From the NCBI RefSeq assembly GCF_001908275.1, contig NZ_CP018620.1:930001-994000 (forward strand): a stretch of 64,000 bases of DNA. The letters run 5' to 3'. A program made the translations under genes and the position numbers. Of this stretch, positions 25,977-35,284 are shown piece after piece. Source of the DNA: Paenibacillus xylanexedens. GTDB taxonomy: Bacteria > Bacillota > Bacilli > Paenibacillales > Paenibacillaceae. Each line of letters opens with the position of its first letter. Positions within the stretch are counted from its first letter, which is position 1. The notes under the pieces are model-generated. The model was not told where the DNA came from, ran no database searches, and saw only the letters and a list, made by a program, of their open reading frames with translations.

Positions 25977-26444
25977 ATGCCAGGATATTTGAAGGCGCAG
26001 GATGCCATCTCAGGGCAGGAAGGCCGAGCTTTCGCTACAATTAACGGCGTTGCAGAAGAAATGTTCTATGTGAAGACGCTTGAAGCCACAGTTGAGAAGC
26101 AGAAGGCTGAGATTAAGACACTGGGTCGTCGTGGTGTACAACACAAAGCAACGGGCTGGTCTGGTTCGGGGTCGATGACTATTTACTACACCACATCCCG
26201 TTATCGTCAGCTGATGCTGGAATATATGAAAAATGGTAAGGATACGTATTTTGATATTCAAATCACGAATGACGACCCCACTTCCAGCATTGGTGAGCAA
26301 ACGGTGGTGCTAAAAGGCGTTAACTTGGACAGCGTGGTTATTGCCAAGTTGGACACCGAGGCAGATGCGTTGGATGAAGAGGTTAGTTTCACGTTTGACG
26401 ATGTTGATATGCCAAATACATTTACTGCCCCGACATTGGGTTAA
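25977..26444 (+). CDS. xkdM: tail tube protein (XkdM-like)
   Basis: 155 aa. MPGYLKAQDAISGQEGRAFA and KATGWSGSGSMTIYYTTSRY fit XkdM, which polymerises into the inner tube inside the sheath. Direct neighbour of the sheath gene, 3 bp apart. Confidence 0.92.
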   Translation: MPGYLKAQDAISGQEGRAFATINGVAEEMFYVKTLEATVEKQKAEIKTLGRRGVQHKATGWSGSGSMTIYYTTSRYRQLMLEYMKNGKDTYFDIQITNDDPTSSIGEQTVVLKGVNLDSVVIAKLDTEADALDEEVSFTFDDVDMPNTFTAPTLG

Positions 26445-26476
26445 CAAAATTTAAATTGAAGTGGAGAGATTGAACA

Positions 26477-26905
26477 ATGAGTAAGAATATGGCGTTTTTC
26501 ATGAAAGGGCAGGCAGCTGAGGTTAAAGAAGAGGAAGTCATTATCACTCAGCGTTATAAAGATGAAAAGGGAAAGGTTATCCCGTTTATCATGAAGGCCT
26601 TGGGGACAACCCGGATTGACGAGTTGGAAACGGAATGCACCAAACCGGAAATTAAGAAGGGTAAGAAAGTTGGGGAAAAGCTTGACGGCAAACGGTTGTC
26701 CCTCCGGATTGCCATTGAGTCAACGTTGTACCCTGACTTTAGAGATGCTGAATTGCTCAAGTCATACGGTCTGACCGATCCTGTTGATTTGGCTAAGGCC
26801 GTCCTGTCTGTAGGTGGAGAATATATGGAATGGATGCAGGAATCCAATCGGATCAACGGTTTTGACGAATCCGAAGATGAACTGATCGATGACGTAAAAA
26901 ACTAA
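26477..26905 (+). CDS. xkdN: tail assembly chaperone, short form (XkdN-like)
   Basis: 142 aa; MAFFMKGQAAEVKEEEVII and the acidic C-terminus FDESEDELIDDVKN match XkdN-type proteins, the counterpart of lambda gpG. It coats the tape measure during tail assembly. The last two sense codons, AAA AAC before TAA, form the end of a -1 slippery heptamer. Confidence 0.88.
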   Translation: MSKNMAFFMKGQAAEVKEEEVIITQRYKDEKGKVIPFIMKALGTTRIDELETECTKPEIKKGKKVGEKLDGKRLSLRIAIESTLYPDFRDAELLKSYGLTDPVDLAKAVLSVGGEYMEWMQESNRINGFDESEDELIDDVKN

Positions 26906-27072
26906 TCAAGTCCGATGATCGGGATGCCGTATACGCCCACTATGCCCTGCATAAGCTGCATATCTTGCCGCAGGATCTATGGGGGATGGACCCGTACCAT
27001 CGGGCTTTTATTTACGGCTCAATCGATCAGTATCTTACTGATCAAGAACGAGAAAATAAGAAACGTAAGTAA
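26477..27072 (+). CDS. tail assembly chaperone, long frameshift form (GT)
   Basis: A -1 shift at A AAA AAC (26896-26902) avoids the stop at 26903-26905 and continues as LIKSDDRDAVYAHYALHKL, ending at TAA 27070-27072; the product is about 198 aa (join 26477-26902, 26902-27072). The extension (HILPQDLWGMDPYHRAFIYG) has the look of the T domain of tail chaperones and has no start of its own. The extension would link to the tape measure and major tail protein. The frameshift is inferred from sequence. Confidence 0.82.
26896..26902 (+). promoter_or_regulatory. -1 ribosomal frameshift site A AAA AAC
   Basis: Canonical X XXY YYZ heptamer in the correct phase, two codons before the stop. Only a weak hairpin (CCGA-TGA-TCGG, 26912-26922) lies nine bases downstream. 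Confidence 0.82.
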
Positions 27073-27095
27073 GGGGCCGGTGGGCCCCCTTTTTT
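27073..27095 (+). terminator. Rho-independent terminator before the tape measure gene
   Basis: GGGGCC-ggtg-GGCCCC followed by C and six T. It lies between the long chaperone form and the tape measure gene, so it should lower read-through inside the tail operon. Confidence 0.82.
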
Positions 27096-27115
27096 GCGTA
27101 GGAAGGAAGATGTGA

Positions 27116-30034
27116 ATGGCAACGTTAACGGCGTTGTTTGATATCCGAGACCGTATAAGTAATCGCGTTAGGCAAATGGGCGGAAATTTTCAGCGACTGA
27201 GGGATACTATAAACCAAGTGCAACGGCGGGTTGAATCGTTATCGCGTACCAGGGCGATTATTCAAACTCGGCTACGCGATAATGCAACGCGGGGGCTAAA
27301 TCGGATCAGGGATCTGCAAAACTATCTGAATCGGCGTGCCACGGTTATTCGGACAGCTATCCGAGATCGGGCCAGTCGAGGTTTAACACGGCTCAGACGC
27401 TTGGCTGAAGATATTCGTCGCAGACCAGTAACGGTTGCAGCTCGTGTCAGAGACTGGGCTACTAGAGCCCTTAATGATTTAGCCGCACGAGTACCGCGTA
27501 TAAGTCGCCTGGTTGCTGTAATCAGTACACGATTGCGTGATGAAGCATCAGCCGGATTGGTTCGGATCAGGGCGACCATGGCTTATCTTAGATGGCGCAG
27601 AGCTGTATTGAGGACACATTTGAGAGATATGGCGACCCGGGGACTTGTACGCATACGTCGTTTAGGTGATTCGATTCATCGGAGAGCGGTAGTTGTCGGA
27701 ACCAAACTGAGGGATCTGGCAACACGGGGGTTAACCCGTATTCGTTCACTTGCAACGGCACTCGGATCGTATACAGCAACTCTGCGCACTCGTTTACGTG
27801 ATGCTGCAACCAGGGGACTGACGCGGTTGCGTTCATTGGCCCGTAACCTTAACAGTATGAGAGTGACTTTACAAACAAAGGTACGTGACGTGGCTACCCG
27901 TGCGTTACATAAGGTGCGTGCTTTAGCCCTTCGAGTGGGAGCTATTACTGCGACAGTAGTTGTGAAAGTCAAAGACTTGGCTACTCGTGCTATGGCTCGT
28001 ATCGAGAGTGCCGCAGCGGGGATCCAAAACCGTATGTTTAGCCTGGGGGCAGCAGTCGGTGGTACCGCCATCCTTGCACAAGGTGCAAATGCATTTGAGA
28101 CTGACGCAAGGGCATCAGCAATCAGCGGTATCAGCCAACCTCAGGTTACATCTATGACGGATCAAATTTATTATGGCGAAAACATCGGCACCGAACGTTC
28201 TGGGGTTGCTCAGTCTCTCGTTGATTTCGCTCAGCAGACTAATCTCCAAGGAAAGGCACTTCAAGAAGCCGCCAAAACATCAGCCATGTTTGCGCAGTTG
28301 TATGGTAAAGACATACCTGAGGTTGACCGTGCTTTTGCATCGGCATATAAAAACCAACTCGGCAGCATGAGCGAGATTGGCGATGTGTCTGCCTATGTCA
28401 TCAAGAACGCAGGGGACCAATATGATGACTACCTTGATACGATCAATGAATACAGTTCTACGTTTAAGGACCTGCAGCTTAACATGGGTCAGGTAGGTTC
28501 GGCATTTGTCGCCGCCGTTCAAGCTGGTGGCCGGAATTTCGATGAACCTGCAGATATGTTCCGTGAATTCAACATTCGTAGGAATGAATTGACGGACAAC
28601 CAGATTACAGCTATGGCTAAAGTGCTCGGCAAGGCCCGTACTAGGGAACTTTACAAGTCTATGGATGCGGGAACGTTATCCGGACAACAGGTTATGTTTG
28701 AATTTGCTACAGCCTTGTCCAAAATACCGAGCGAAGCCCAACGTGCCTTGTACGCAACTGAACTACTCGGTACCAAGTACGAGGACATCAAGGAGCCGGT
28801 ATTGGCCGCAGCTCGTGCTATCAATGAGCCAATCGAAGCCAGCAAAGAACTGGAGAAACAATTCACATCGATGCGGGAAAACAATCCCATGACACCTATC
28901 AACGATGCAAGTCGTACCCTCGGCAAGACACTTAAGACTATAGGGCAATCAGTGATAACCGCAGTTACTCCAGCGTTCATTGAGCTCAACAAATGGGCAT
29001 CCTCACCCGAAGGACAAAAATCGATAGCCAAGTTTACCGAAAGTGTAGCTGAACTGTCGGGCGAACTTGCCAATGGGTTGTCCAAAGGCATCCAATGGGT
29101 GATTGAAAACTGGGACACTTTACTGCCCATCCTGAAGGTTGTAGGTGCAGCATTTTTAGGTGTCTATGGTGCTGCGAAAGGATATCAGGTATTCAAAGTA
29201 GCAAGTCCGGTGTTCAAGGGATTGTGGAAGGTGCTCAAGGTCGTATGGAGTGTATTGAAATGGGTAGGAAGTGCACTGCTTTGGTTGGGTAGAGGATTTG
29301 TAACGGTCCTCAAATGGGCAAAACCATTCTTGCCTTGGATCGGTCGTGTAGCCGGTGGGTTGGTGCGGTTTATACCTGTCATCGGATGGGTTATAACCGC
29401 ACTTGGTTTGCTCTGGGCAGCCTGGAAGAACTGGGATACGATTAAAAGTGTTGTTTCATCGGCTTTCGAAGGAGCCAAAGATATTGTTGCACGTGGCGTT
29501 AACGCAATTATAAAAAGTGTGAATTGGTTAATTGAGAAACTGAATGGTTTAGGAGATGTGTTCGGATATAACATACCTACAATTCAATTAATAGAAACTC
29601 AAGCAATGCGCGAAACCAATAAAAAAGCAGTTTCCACTCTGACTGGTGGTGGTAAAACGCCAAGCAGTCCTATGATGAGTGGAAAGGCTGCGCCAGTCTC
29701 ATCCTTTCCAAATCTTATTAAAAGCTTCACTCCTAAAACTATTGACGAGCCAAGTCACGCTAAGGGGATTTCCAACATCCCATATGACAATTACAAGGCC
29801 AACCTTCATAAAGGTGAAACCGTTCTGCCACGCGAAGAAGCGGAACTGATCCGTGGTATGGCAGCTTCGGGTGGAAGTCAGGCTTCTGCACCTGCAGCAG
29901 CGCCAATCAGCATTAATATCACAGGTGACAACCATTACTCCAACGATATGGACGCTAATAAAGTAGTTCGTGTGATCAAAAAGGCATTGCAAGAAGAATT
30001 GAATCTTGGACCACAGGGGGTGCAATTCGTATGA
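27116..30034 (+). CDS. xkdO: tail tape measure protein (XkdO-like)
   Basis: 972 aa; sets tail length and threads the tube. Residues about 48-305 are nine to ten copies of a 29-residue Arg-rich helical repeat (LRDxATRGLxRIR). 310-640 is the conserved TMP core (QTNLQGKALQEAAKTSAMFA, NMGQVGSAFVAAVQAGG). Several hydrophobic helices follow at about 680-780. ATG 27116 has GGAAGGA ahead. Position after the chaperones is diagnostic. Confidence 0.93.
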   Translation: MATLTALFDIRDRISNRVRQMGGNFQRLRDTINQVQRRVESLSRTRAIIQTRLRDNATRGLNRIRDLQNYLNRRATVIRTAIRDRASRGLTRLRRLAEDIRRRPVTVAARVRDWATRALNDLAARVPRISRLVAVISTRLRDEASAGLVRIRATMAYLRWRRAVLRTHLRDMATRGLVRIRRLGDSIHRRAVVVGTKLRDLATRGLTRIRSLATALGSYTATLRTRLRDAATRGLTRLRSLARNLNSMRVTLQTKVRDVATRALHKVRALALRVGAITATVVVKVKDLATRAMARIESAAAGIQNRMFSLGAAVGGTAILAQGANAFETDARASAISGISQPQVTSMTDQIYYGENIGTERSGVAQSLVDFAQQTNLQGKALQEAAKTSAMFAQLYGKDIPEVDRAFASAYKNQLGSMSEIGDVSAYVIKNAGDQYDDYLDTINEYSSTFKDLQLNMGQVGSAFVAAVQAGGRNFDEPADMFREFNIRRNELTDNQITAMAKVLGKARTRELYKSMDAGTLSGQQVMFEFATALSKIPSEAQRALYATELLGTKYEDIKEPVLAAARAINEPIEASKELEKQFTSMRENNPMTPINDASRTLGKTLKTIGQSVITAVTPAFIELNKWASSPEGQKSIAKFTESVAELSGELANGLSKGIQWVIENWDTLLPILKVVGAAFLGVYGAAKGYQVFKVASPVFKGLWKVLKVVWSVLKWVGSALLWLGRGFVTVLKWAKPFLPWIGRVAGGLVRFIPVIGWVITALGLLWAAWKNWDTIKSVVSSAFEGAKDIVARGVNAIIKSVNWLIEKLNGLGDVFGYNIPTIQLIETQAMRETNKKAVSTLTGGGKTPSSPMMSGKAAPVSSFPNLIKSFTPKTIDEPSHAKGISNIPYDNYKANLHKGETVLPREEAELIRGMAASGGSQASAPAAAPISINITGDNHYSNDMDANKVVRVIKKALQEELNLGPQGVQFV
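27257..28033 (+). repeat. repeats encoding an Arg-rich 29-aa unit
   Basis: About nine copies of an 87-bp coding unit inside the tape measure gene. Each contains [T/V]xLRDxATRGLxRIRxL or a close variant. At DNA level copies are divergent, so they are old or under protein-level selection. Confidence 0.8.
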
Positions 30035-30684
30035 GTCGGAGCCGTGAAATTTGGCTATCATGGAACAACAACGCTGAGCGGTTGCGCCTGCCGGTCAATC
30101 CGCCCGATATCACAATCGGAAACGCCAGCCAAACGACGACCGTTGATGTGGCCGGGATCGGTGAAGTGGCCATTATCAATGATCCGGTTCTCAAGACGTT
30201 CGAGTTCAGTAGCTTCTTTCCCGCTACTTGGGGGCCATATTGCGAATATGAGGATATTCCGAACCCTAAACAAGCAGTGGCCATGATCGAAAAGTGGAAG
30301 GCATCAAATAAACCGATCCGTTTCCTTGTCTCTGGTACCGCTTGGAATTTCGCGGCAACGGTTGAAGACTTTGTTTACCGGGAAGAAGGCGGAGACGTCC
30401 AAACGATTTATTATGACTTATCTCTTAGGGAATACAAATTCGTGACGATTCGTAAGCTTGATACCTCCAAAAAGGCCAGTAATGGAACCACGAAGGTGAC
30501 CACGAGCAGCACGGCGGCACGACCCAGTACAAAGACGACACCAGCCAGTTACACGGTGAAGTCTGGCGACAGCTTATGGAAGATCGCACAAGCAAACGGA
30601 ACAACGTGGCAGAAGCTTGCTGAACTGAACAAAATCAAAGCGCCATACTCTATTAAGCCAGGGCAGGGGCTGAAGCTGAAATGA
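30031..30684 (+). CDS. xkdP: LysM tail protein (XkdP-like)
   Basis: 217 aa. The N-terminal 150 residues (LPVNPPDITIG, IRFLVSGTAWNFAATVEDF) are the XkdP-type domain; after a Thr/Ser-rich linker a LysM domain (SYTVKSGDSLWKIAQANGTT) binds peptidoglycan. Overlaps the tape measure stop by 4 bp. Likely sits at the tail tip. Confidence 0.9.
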   Translation: MSRSREIWLSWNNNAERLRLPVNPPDITIGNASQTTTVDVAGIGEVAIINDPVLKTFEFSSFFPATWGPYCEYEDIPNPKQAVAMIEKWKASNKPIRFLVSGTAWNFAATVEDFVYREEGGDVQTIYYDLSLREYKFVTIRKLDTSKKASNGTTKVTTSSTAARPSTKTTPASYTVKSGDSLWKIAQANGTTWQKLAELNKIKAPYSIKPGQGLKLK

Positions 30685-31847
30685 TGGATCTGTTTGTTGT
30701 TAGAAGCAATGGAACGTATGAGTTGCCTGTTCAGGATGTGGAATGGTCTGGCCAAAAGTTGAAAGCCCCCCGAACCCTTACGGCGACTATCCTATCCACG
30801 ACGCGGGGGATGCATCGAAAACAGCCAGTGGATGTGGGGGATCAGTTGTTATTCAAGTGGAAAGGTGAGGAACTTTTCCGAGGAACTGTTTTTACCAAGG
30901 ATCGCACCAAGAGTGGCAGCCTGGCTTTAACAGCCTATGACGATCTAGTGTACCTTACCAAATCTGAGGACAAATACGTATTTACCGGGAAAACGTTGGG
31001 TGAGATAGTCCGGCGTATTTGTGGTGATTTCGGTATCCCGATCGGCAAGATAGCAGACACGCCGCATAAGCTTACCCGCATTCTTCAGGGGACGTTGTTT
31101 GATATGATCTTGACTGCAATAAGCCTGACATATAAGCACACCCGCGTTAAATACTACTTGTATTCCGAGAAGGGCAAGCTTCACCTGACCAAGCGCGTGG
31201 ATCTCGCACATAAATGGGTGATCGAGGACGGGGCTAACCTGGTGGATTATTCATTCGCGCAGTCGATTGAGGATACCTATACTCAAGTTAAATTGACGTC
31301 TACAACCAATACGACCATTGAAACCAAGGTCAAAAAGGGTAAAAAGGAAACGATCCAAAAGAAAAAGGTCAGTGCTACTCATATTGCGAAGGTGGATAAC
31401 CCAACGACTAAAAAGCGGTTCGGTACACTCCAATATTACGAGGAAGTGTCTGACGAGCTGAACAAGGCGCAGCTGATGCAACGCGCAACATCCATGATGA
31501 TGGAGAAAGGCAAGATAGGCGAGACCTTCAGCATCGATGCGCTCGGTATTGCACCTGTGATCTCTGGATCTGCAGTATATGTAATAGCCAAAGAGCTCGG
31601 CGTAAGCCGGGCTTTTTATGTTGATGAGGATAACCATTCCTTTAGCGGTAACGAACATATGATGTCTCTTACGTTGACCAAGACCGATGATCTGCCAGAT
31701 ATCGACGTGACTGTCGAACCAGAGGAAAGTGATTCTGACAAAGATAAGGACAAAGACAAGTCCAAGAAGAAAGACAGCAAGAAAAAGAGCAAGGAAGATG
31801 AAGACAAAGAGTTTGCGGAACAGCTTCGCAAGGAAATTTTGGGGTGA
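30681..31847 (+). CDS. xkdQ: baseplate hub protein (XkdQ-like)
   Basis: 388 aa, similar to XkdQ/YqbQ and distantly to gpD-type hub proteins; GTVFTKDRTKSGSLALTAYD and YYLYSEKGKLHLTKR are typical. The C-terminus is a long D/K/S-rich charged tail (residues about 350-380). Start ATG overlaps the previous TGA. Confidence 0.88.
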   Translation: MMDLFVVRSNGTYELPVQDVEWSGQKLKAPRTLTATILSTTRGMHRKQPVDVGDQLLFKWKGEELFRGTVFTKDRTKSGSLALTAYDDLVYLTKSEDKYVFTGKTLGEIVRRICGDFGIPIGKIADTPHKLTRILQGTLFDMILTAISLTYKHTRVKYYLYSEKGKLHLTKRVDLAHKWVIEDGANLVDYSFAQSIEDTYTQVKLTSTTNTTIETKVKKGKKETIQKKKVSATHIAKVDNPTTKKRFGTLQYYEEVSDELNKAQLMQRATSMMMEKGKIGETFSIDALGIAPVISGSAVYVIAKELGVSRAFYVDEDNHSFSGNEHMMSLTLTKTDDLPDIDVTVEPEESDSDKDKDKDKSKKKDSKKKSKEDEDKEFAEQLRKEILG

Positions 31848-31851
31848 TGAC

Positions 31852-32250
31852 ATGTTGGACATTATCAAGAAAGCTGCAATAGCCGCAATGGAAGCAGCCG
31901 GTCCTGTTCAATTGCTTGAAGCCACAGTATTAACACCACCGCCTGGACTGAGTATCCAAATAGGGTTGGACACCAAGAACCCGATACCAGCGGCAATGCT
32001 GTCAGTATCGGAACGTCTTACCTCCTATACTCGTGAGGTGGAAATAGAAGGTGATTTTGAAATGGAAGGTACGATTCAAACCGATGAGTATTCTGGGAAT
32101 GGAAAAATAACGGGTTCCGGTATTTGTTCGGGAACGGTTACGTTCCTTGATGAACTGAAAGCAGGAGACAAAGTGCTGGTTATGAGTGTACAAGGTGGTC
32201 AGTCTTACGTCATTTCAGAAAGGTTGGTGAAATATGGTGCTGACTCCTGA
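31852..32250 (+). CDS. xkdR: baseplate protein (XkdR-like, DUF2577)
   Basis: 132 aa from ATG 31852, five bases after the xkdQ stop with GGGGTGATG ahead; a longer frame reaching 31729 lies inside the xkdQ tail and is not supported. LLEATVLTPPPGLSIQIG and LKAGDKVLVMSVQGGQSYVI show the DUF2577 OB-like fold. Overlaps xkdS by 17 bp. Confidence 0.88.
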   Translation: MLDIIKKAAIAAMEAAGPVQLLEATVLTPPPGLSIQIGLDTKNPIPAAMLSVSERLTSYTREVEIEGDFEMEGTIQTDEYSGNGKITGSGICSGTVTFLDELKAGDKVLVMSVQGGQSYVISERLVKYGADS

Positions 32251-32650
32251 TTTGAACATTCAAGTGCCGGATCTCTTCAGTTCGGAGATCCAACCAACCC
32301 GGACATATTCATTTGATCCAGCAACTGGCGAAATTGGTCGTGCCATCGATGGGTTGGAAGCGATGAAGCAATTTATCATTAAAGCCATCCGGACGATCCG
32401 ATTTGAGCATGTCATATATCCCGACTCCTACGGGGCCGAATCTGATACTGTTGTGGGCCTGGCGACAAGTGCGGGTTTTGTAGCATCGGAACTGCCAAGG
32501 GTTATCACTGAGGCATTGATTTACGATGAGCGAATCAGCGAGGTAAAGGATTTTGATATCGAGCAGCAGGGAGACAACGCCACGGTCACATTCACCGTTG
32601 TCACAAACGAAGGGGATCTGCGGCTAACGGAGGTGGTCGGGAGTGTTTGA
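32234..32650 (+). CDS. xkdS: baseplate wedge protein (XkdS-like, DUF2634)
   Basis: 138 aa; FDPATGEIGRAIDGLEAMKQ and FEHVIYPDSYGAE are typical of DUF2634, related to the gp25/W lysozyme-like wedge proteins. Overlaps both neighbours. Confidence 0.9.
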   Translation: MVLTPDLNIQVPDLFSSEIQPTRTYSFDPATGEIGRAIDGLEAMKQFIIKAIRTIRFEHVIYPDSYGAESDTVVGLATSAGFVASELPRVITEALIYDERISEVKDFDIEQQGDNATVTFTVVTNEGDLRLTEVVGSV

Positions 32651-33728
32651 TACAGAAGAATACGAATATGAAGCCATCTTGCAGAGGATGCTTGACCGGG
32701 TACCTGATATCGTTGATAAGCGACCAGGCAGTATCATTTATGATGCCTTAGCGCCTGTAGCAGTCGAATTGACTCAAGTCTATATCGATTTGTCTGCGGG
32801 TGACGACTTATACAACGTCGATACAGCAACGGGAGAATACCTTACTGAAGGAGCGGCTGAATGGGGGGTTAATCGGAAGCAAGCAACGTTTGCAGTTCGA
32901 AAAGGCACGTTTTTGGATTCGAATGGAGCAGGTATGGATGTAACCATCGGCAGCCGCTTTTTTATTGAGGATTTGAATTACTCAGTCACAGAAAGAGTTT
33001 CACAAGGCGTGTACAAAGTGACTTCTGAAACTGCAGGAGTCTTGGGAAATGCCCCATTCGGTTCGTTGCTACCAATGGAGTACATTAACGATTTAGCGTC
33101 GGCAACCCTGAGCGACATCCTGGTACCTGGGGAAGACGAGGAAACGGACGACCAGCTGCGTGAACGATTTTTTGTTGAAATTAATGAACAACCTTTTGGC
33201 GGTAATGTTGCTGATTACCGGCAGATGATTAGAGCCTTGGATGGGGTAGGAGCGGTGCGGATCACTCCAGTTTGGCAAGGGGGCGGCTCCGTTAAAGCAA
33301 CGATTATGGCAACAGGTAATGTTCCGCCTTCAACCGCTTTGATCAAACAGTTGCAAGAGGTAGTTGATCCAGTGGCTTTTGCAGGAGAGGGAATTGGGTT
33401 AGCTCCAATCGGTCATACCGTGACGATAGACGGGGTTAACTGGTTCACGATTAACATCACAACTACGTTAACATTGGACTCCGATATATCGGTTGGACAA
33501 GTACAACAAGATGTTGAAGATGTGATCGATGGATACCTTCAGGCACTCAAATCAACATGGGAATCCGATGCACCATTGATTATACGGGTTGCTCCGCTTG
33601 AGTCACGCATACTGACTGTTTCCGGGGTTGTAGACGTGATTGGTACTCAGCTAAACGGATCTAAAACAAACATTATTCTTGGAATTGAACTGGTACCGCA
33701 GAGAGGAACGGTGATACTGAGTGAGTAG
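32643..33728 (+). CDS. xkdT: baseplate J-like protein (XkdT-like)
   Basis: 361 aa, GTG start. RPGSIIYDALAPVAVEL, the EYLTEGAAEWGVNRKQAT segment and VPGEDEETDDQLRERFF identify the baseplate J family. Builds the wedge with XkdS. Confidence 0.93.
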   Translation: MFDTEEYEYEAILQRMLDRVPDIVDKRPGSIIYDALAPVAVELTQVYIDLSAGDDLYNVDTATGEYLTEGAAEWGVNRKQATFAVRKGTFLDSNGAGMDVTIGSRFFIEDLNYSVTERVSQGVYKVTSETAGVLGNAPFGSLLPMEYINDLASATLSDILVPGEDEETDDQLRERFFVEINEQPFGGNVADYRQMIRALDGVGAVRITPVWQGGGSVKATIMATGNVPPSTALIKQLQEVVDPVAFAGEGIGLAPIGHTVTIDGVNWFTINITTTLTLDSDISVGQVQQDVEDVIDGYLQALKSTWESDAPLIIRVAPLESRILTVSGVVDVIGTQLNGSKTNIILGIELVPQRGTVILSE

Positions 33729-34302
33729 ATTACAAGAGTATTTACCTTCGTATTACCTGGACAGTAAGCAAATGTCCACGCTACTCATGGCACAGGAGAT
33801 AGAGTTGGACAACATTGCTGCGGGGGTCTTACGACAACGTAATGACATGTTCATTATGACAGCCAGCTCGACGGCAGTACGGCGTAGAGAAAAGATGCTG
33901 CGCATCCAAGCTGACCCCGCTACAGAATCGTTAGATTTCCGCCGCAGGCGCATCATTAACCGTCAATCGACTAAACCCCCATTTACACATCGTTGGTTGC
34001 AATCGCAACTGGATCGTCTACTTGGTCCAGGATTGGCCGTTGTGTCGGTTAATCCAGCAGAGTTTTTGTTGCTGGTCACAACGAATATAGAGAATGCAAA
34101 TTTATTTCGGGAAGTGCAGCACACCATTCAAACGGTGAAGCCTGCGAACATGGTATACCAGCAAAACACATCCTTACGGCACAGGATCGGTGTTAAGCAC
34201 ACGACCACCAAACGAGATGTGTCTTGGAATTATAAGCTTGACGGCAGTTGGAAACTTGGCGAGAAACCATTTGCTACATTGGGACCAGAGGTGATGTTGT
34301 AA
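33721..34302 (+). CDS. xkdU: XkdU/YmfQ-like tail protein
   Basis: 193 aa, GTG start overlapping xkdT by 8 bp. LQEYLPSYYLDSKQMSTLL and the R-rich RRREKMLRIQADPATESLD segment fit YmfQ-type tail proteins (gpI-like) that connect baseplate and fibres. Stop shares a base with the next ATG. Confidence 0.88.
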   Translation: MSRLQEYLPSYYLDSKQMSTLLMAQEIELDNIAAGVLRQRNDMFIMTASSTAVRRREKMLRIQADPATESLDFRRRRIINRQSTKPPFTHRWLQSQLDRLLGPGLAVVSVNPAEFLLLVTTNIENANLFREVQHTIQTVKPANMVYQQNTSLRHRIGVKHTTTKRDVSWNYKLDGSWKLGEKPFATLGPEVML

Positions 34303-34583
34303 TGGATCAAGAAGCATTGAACGAGCTGGCCACGTATCTCCATTCACGAATTACAAAAGTGGTCCTGAATGGTGTGTACGAGATCACAGATTTTGTGGAA
34401 AAAACGGTCTCGGATTCAACAGTTGCACTCAACTTCTTGATTCCGGCTGCAGATGTATCCATGGTCACATTAATCGAAGTTAAAGGCCAAAATATCCGAG
34501 TGAGTTCGAAGGCTGTAAACGTCCCGAACTTGTCGGATACGCTCATGCTCGAAACTTTTGAAATAGAAGAGGTGACAGATTAA
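34302..34583 (+). CDS. hypothetical tail-region protein (93 aa)
   Basis: ATG 34302 overlaps the previous stop (TAATG), better than an earlier in-frame ATG inside xkdU. Beta-rich (ITKVVLNGVYEITDF, SMVTLIEVKGQNIRV). Small proteins of this type precede fibre genes in PBSX-like phages; role unknown. Confidence 0.68.
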   Translation: MDQEALNELATYLHSRITKVVLNGVYEITDFVEKTVSDSTVALNFLIPAADVSMVTLIEVKGQNIRVSSKAVNVPNLSDTLMLETFEIEEVTD

Positions 34584-35284
34584 TGGCGAGAACGGATTGG
34601 ACGGTTGAGGATTCTGTATTGCCGAATGACTTTAACGCGATCGGAGAAGAAATTAATGAGCTGCATAATGGATTCATTAAGAAATCGATTGTCATTCCTG
34701 CGGGAGAAGACCTTAATACCTACATGGAAGAGGGCAACTATTATTGTCCTGCTAATGCTACTGTAGAAACCTTGCTTAATTCCCCAACAGGAGAGGCGTT
34801 TCACTTGACAGTCGAGCCGCATGCGGGAGTGTTGCAAACCCTAACCACCTTCCAGCCTGGGAATCTGGAAGTGTACCAAAGAAACTACTACTTCGGATGG
34901 GGGCCGTGGAAAAAAGTACCTACAAGAGATGAACTTGAAGAGATACTGCCCCAGGCTGACGAGAATGGTCAGGCTTACGTCAACGAAAGGCCGTGGCAGA
35001 AGTACCCCTTGACACAGGATAACGGAAAAGTGAAAAGGTTTGTTTCAGGGGCTACGAATGATCTTGTCAATCCCGGATTTTATTACGTTGGATCAACGGT
35101 TACAGGGCTGCCACCTGATCCCGGGGATTACTATTTTGAAGTCTTTGCAGATTCCAACGCCATACTCCAACGCGCAACCAAAGCCGGATCATCGACAATG
35201 TATGTTAGGCATCGGTGGCCCAATTCCATTTGGAGGTCTTGGGAGTTACAAGCACCAGTAAAAAGAGTTTGGGGGGCGTTATAA
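34583..35284 (+). CDS. tail fibre-like protein with pyocin-knob domain
   Basis: 233 aa. NPGFYYVGSTVTGLPPDPGD followed by YVRHRWPNSIWRSWEL matches the pyocin-knob fold used for receptor contact. The N-terminal segment (DWTVEDSVLPNDFNAIGEEI) likely attaches to the baseplate. The gene overlaps the neighbours by one base on each side. Confidence 0.78.
   Translation: MARTDWTVEDSVLPNDFNAIGEEINELHNGFIKKSIVIPAGEDLNTYMEEGNYYCPANATVETLLNSPTGEAFHLTVEPHAGVLQTLTTFQPGNLEVYQRNYYFGWGPWKKVPTRDELEEILPQADENGQAYVNERPWQKYPLTQDNGKVKRFVSGATNDLVNPGFYYVGSTVTGLPPDPGDYYFEVFADSNAILQRATKAGSSTMYVRHRWPNSIWRSWELQAPVKRVWGAL

Noticed and set aside
27676..28071. Long reverse-strand open frame inside the tape measure repeats
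   Set aside because: A shadow caused by the repeated Arg/Ala codons; no start signal and no meaning as a protein.
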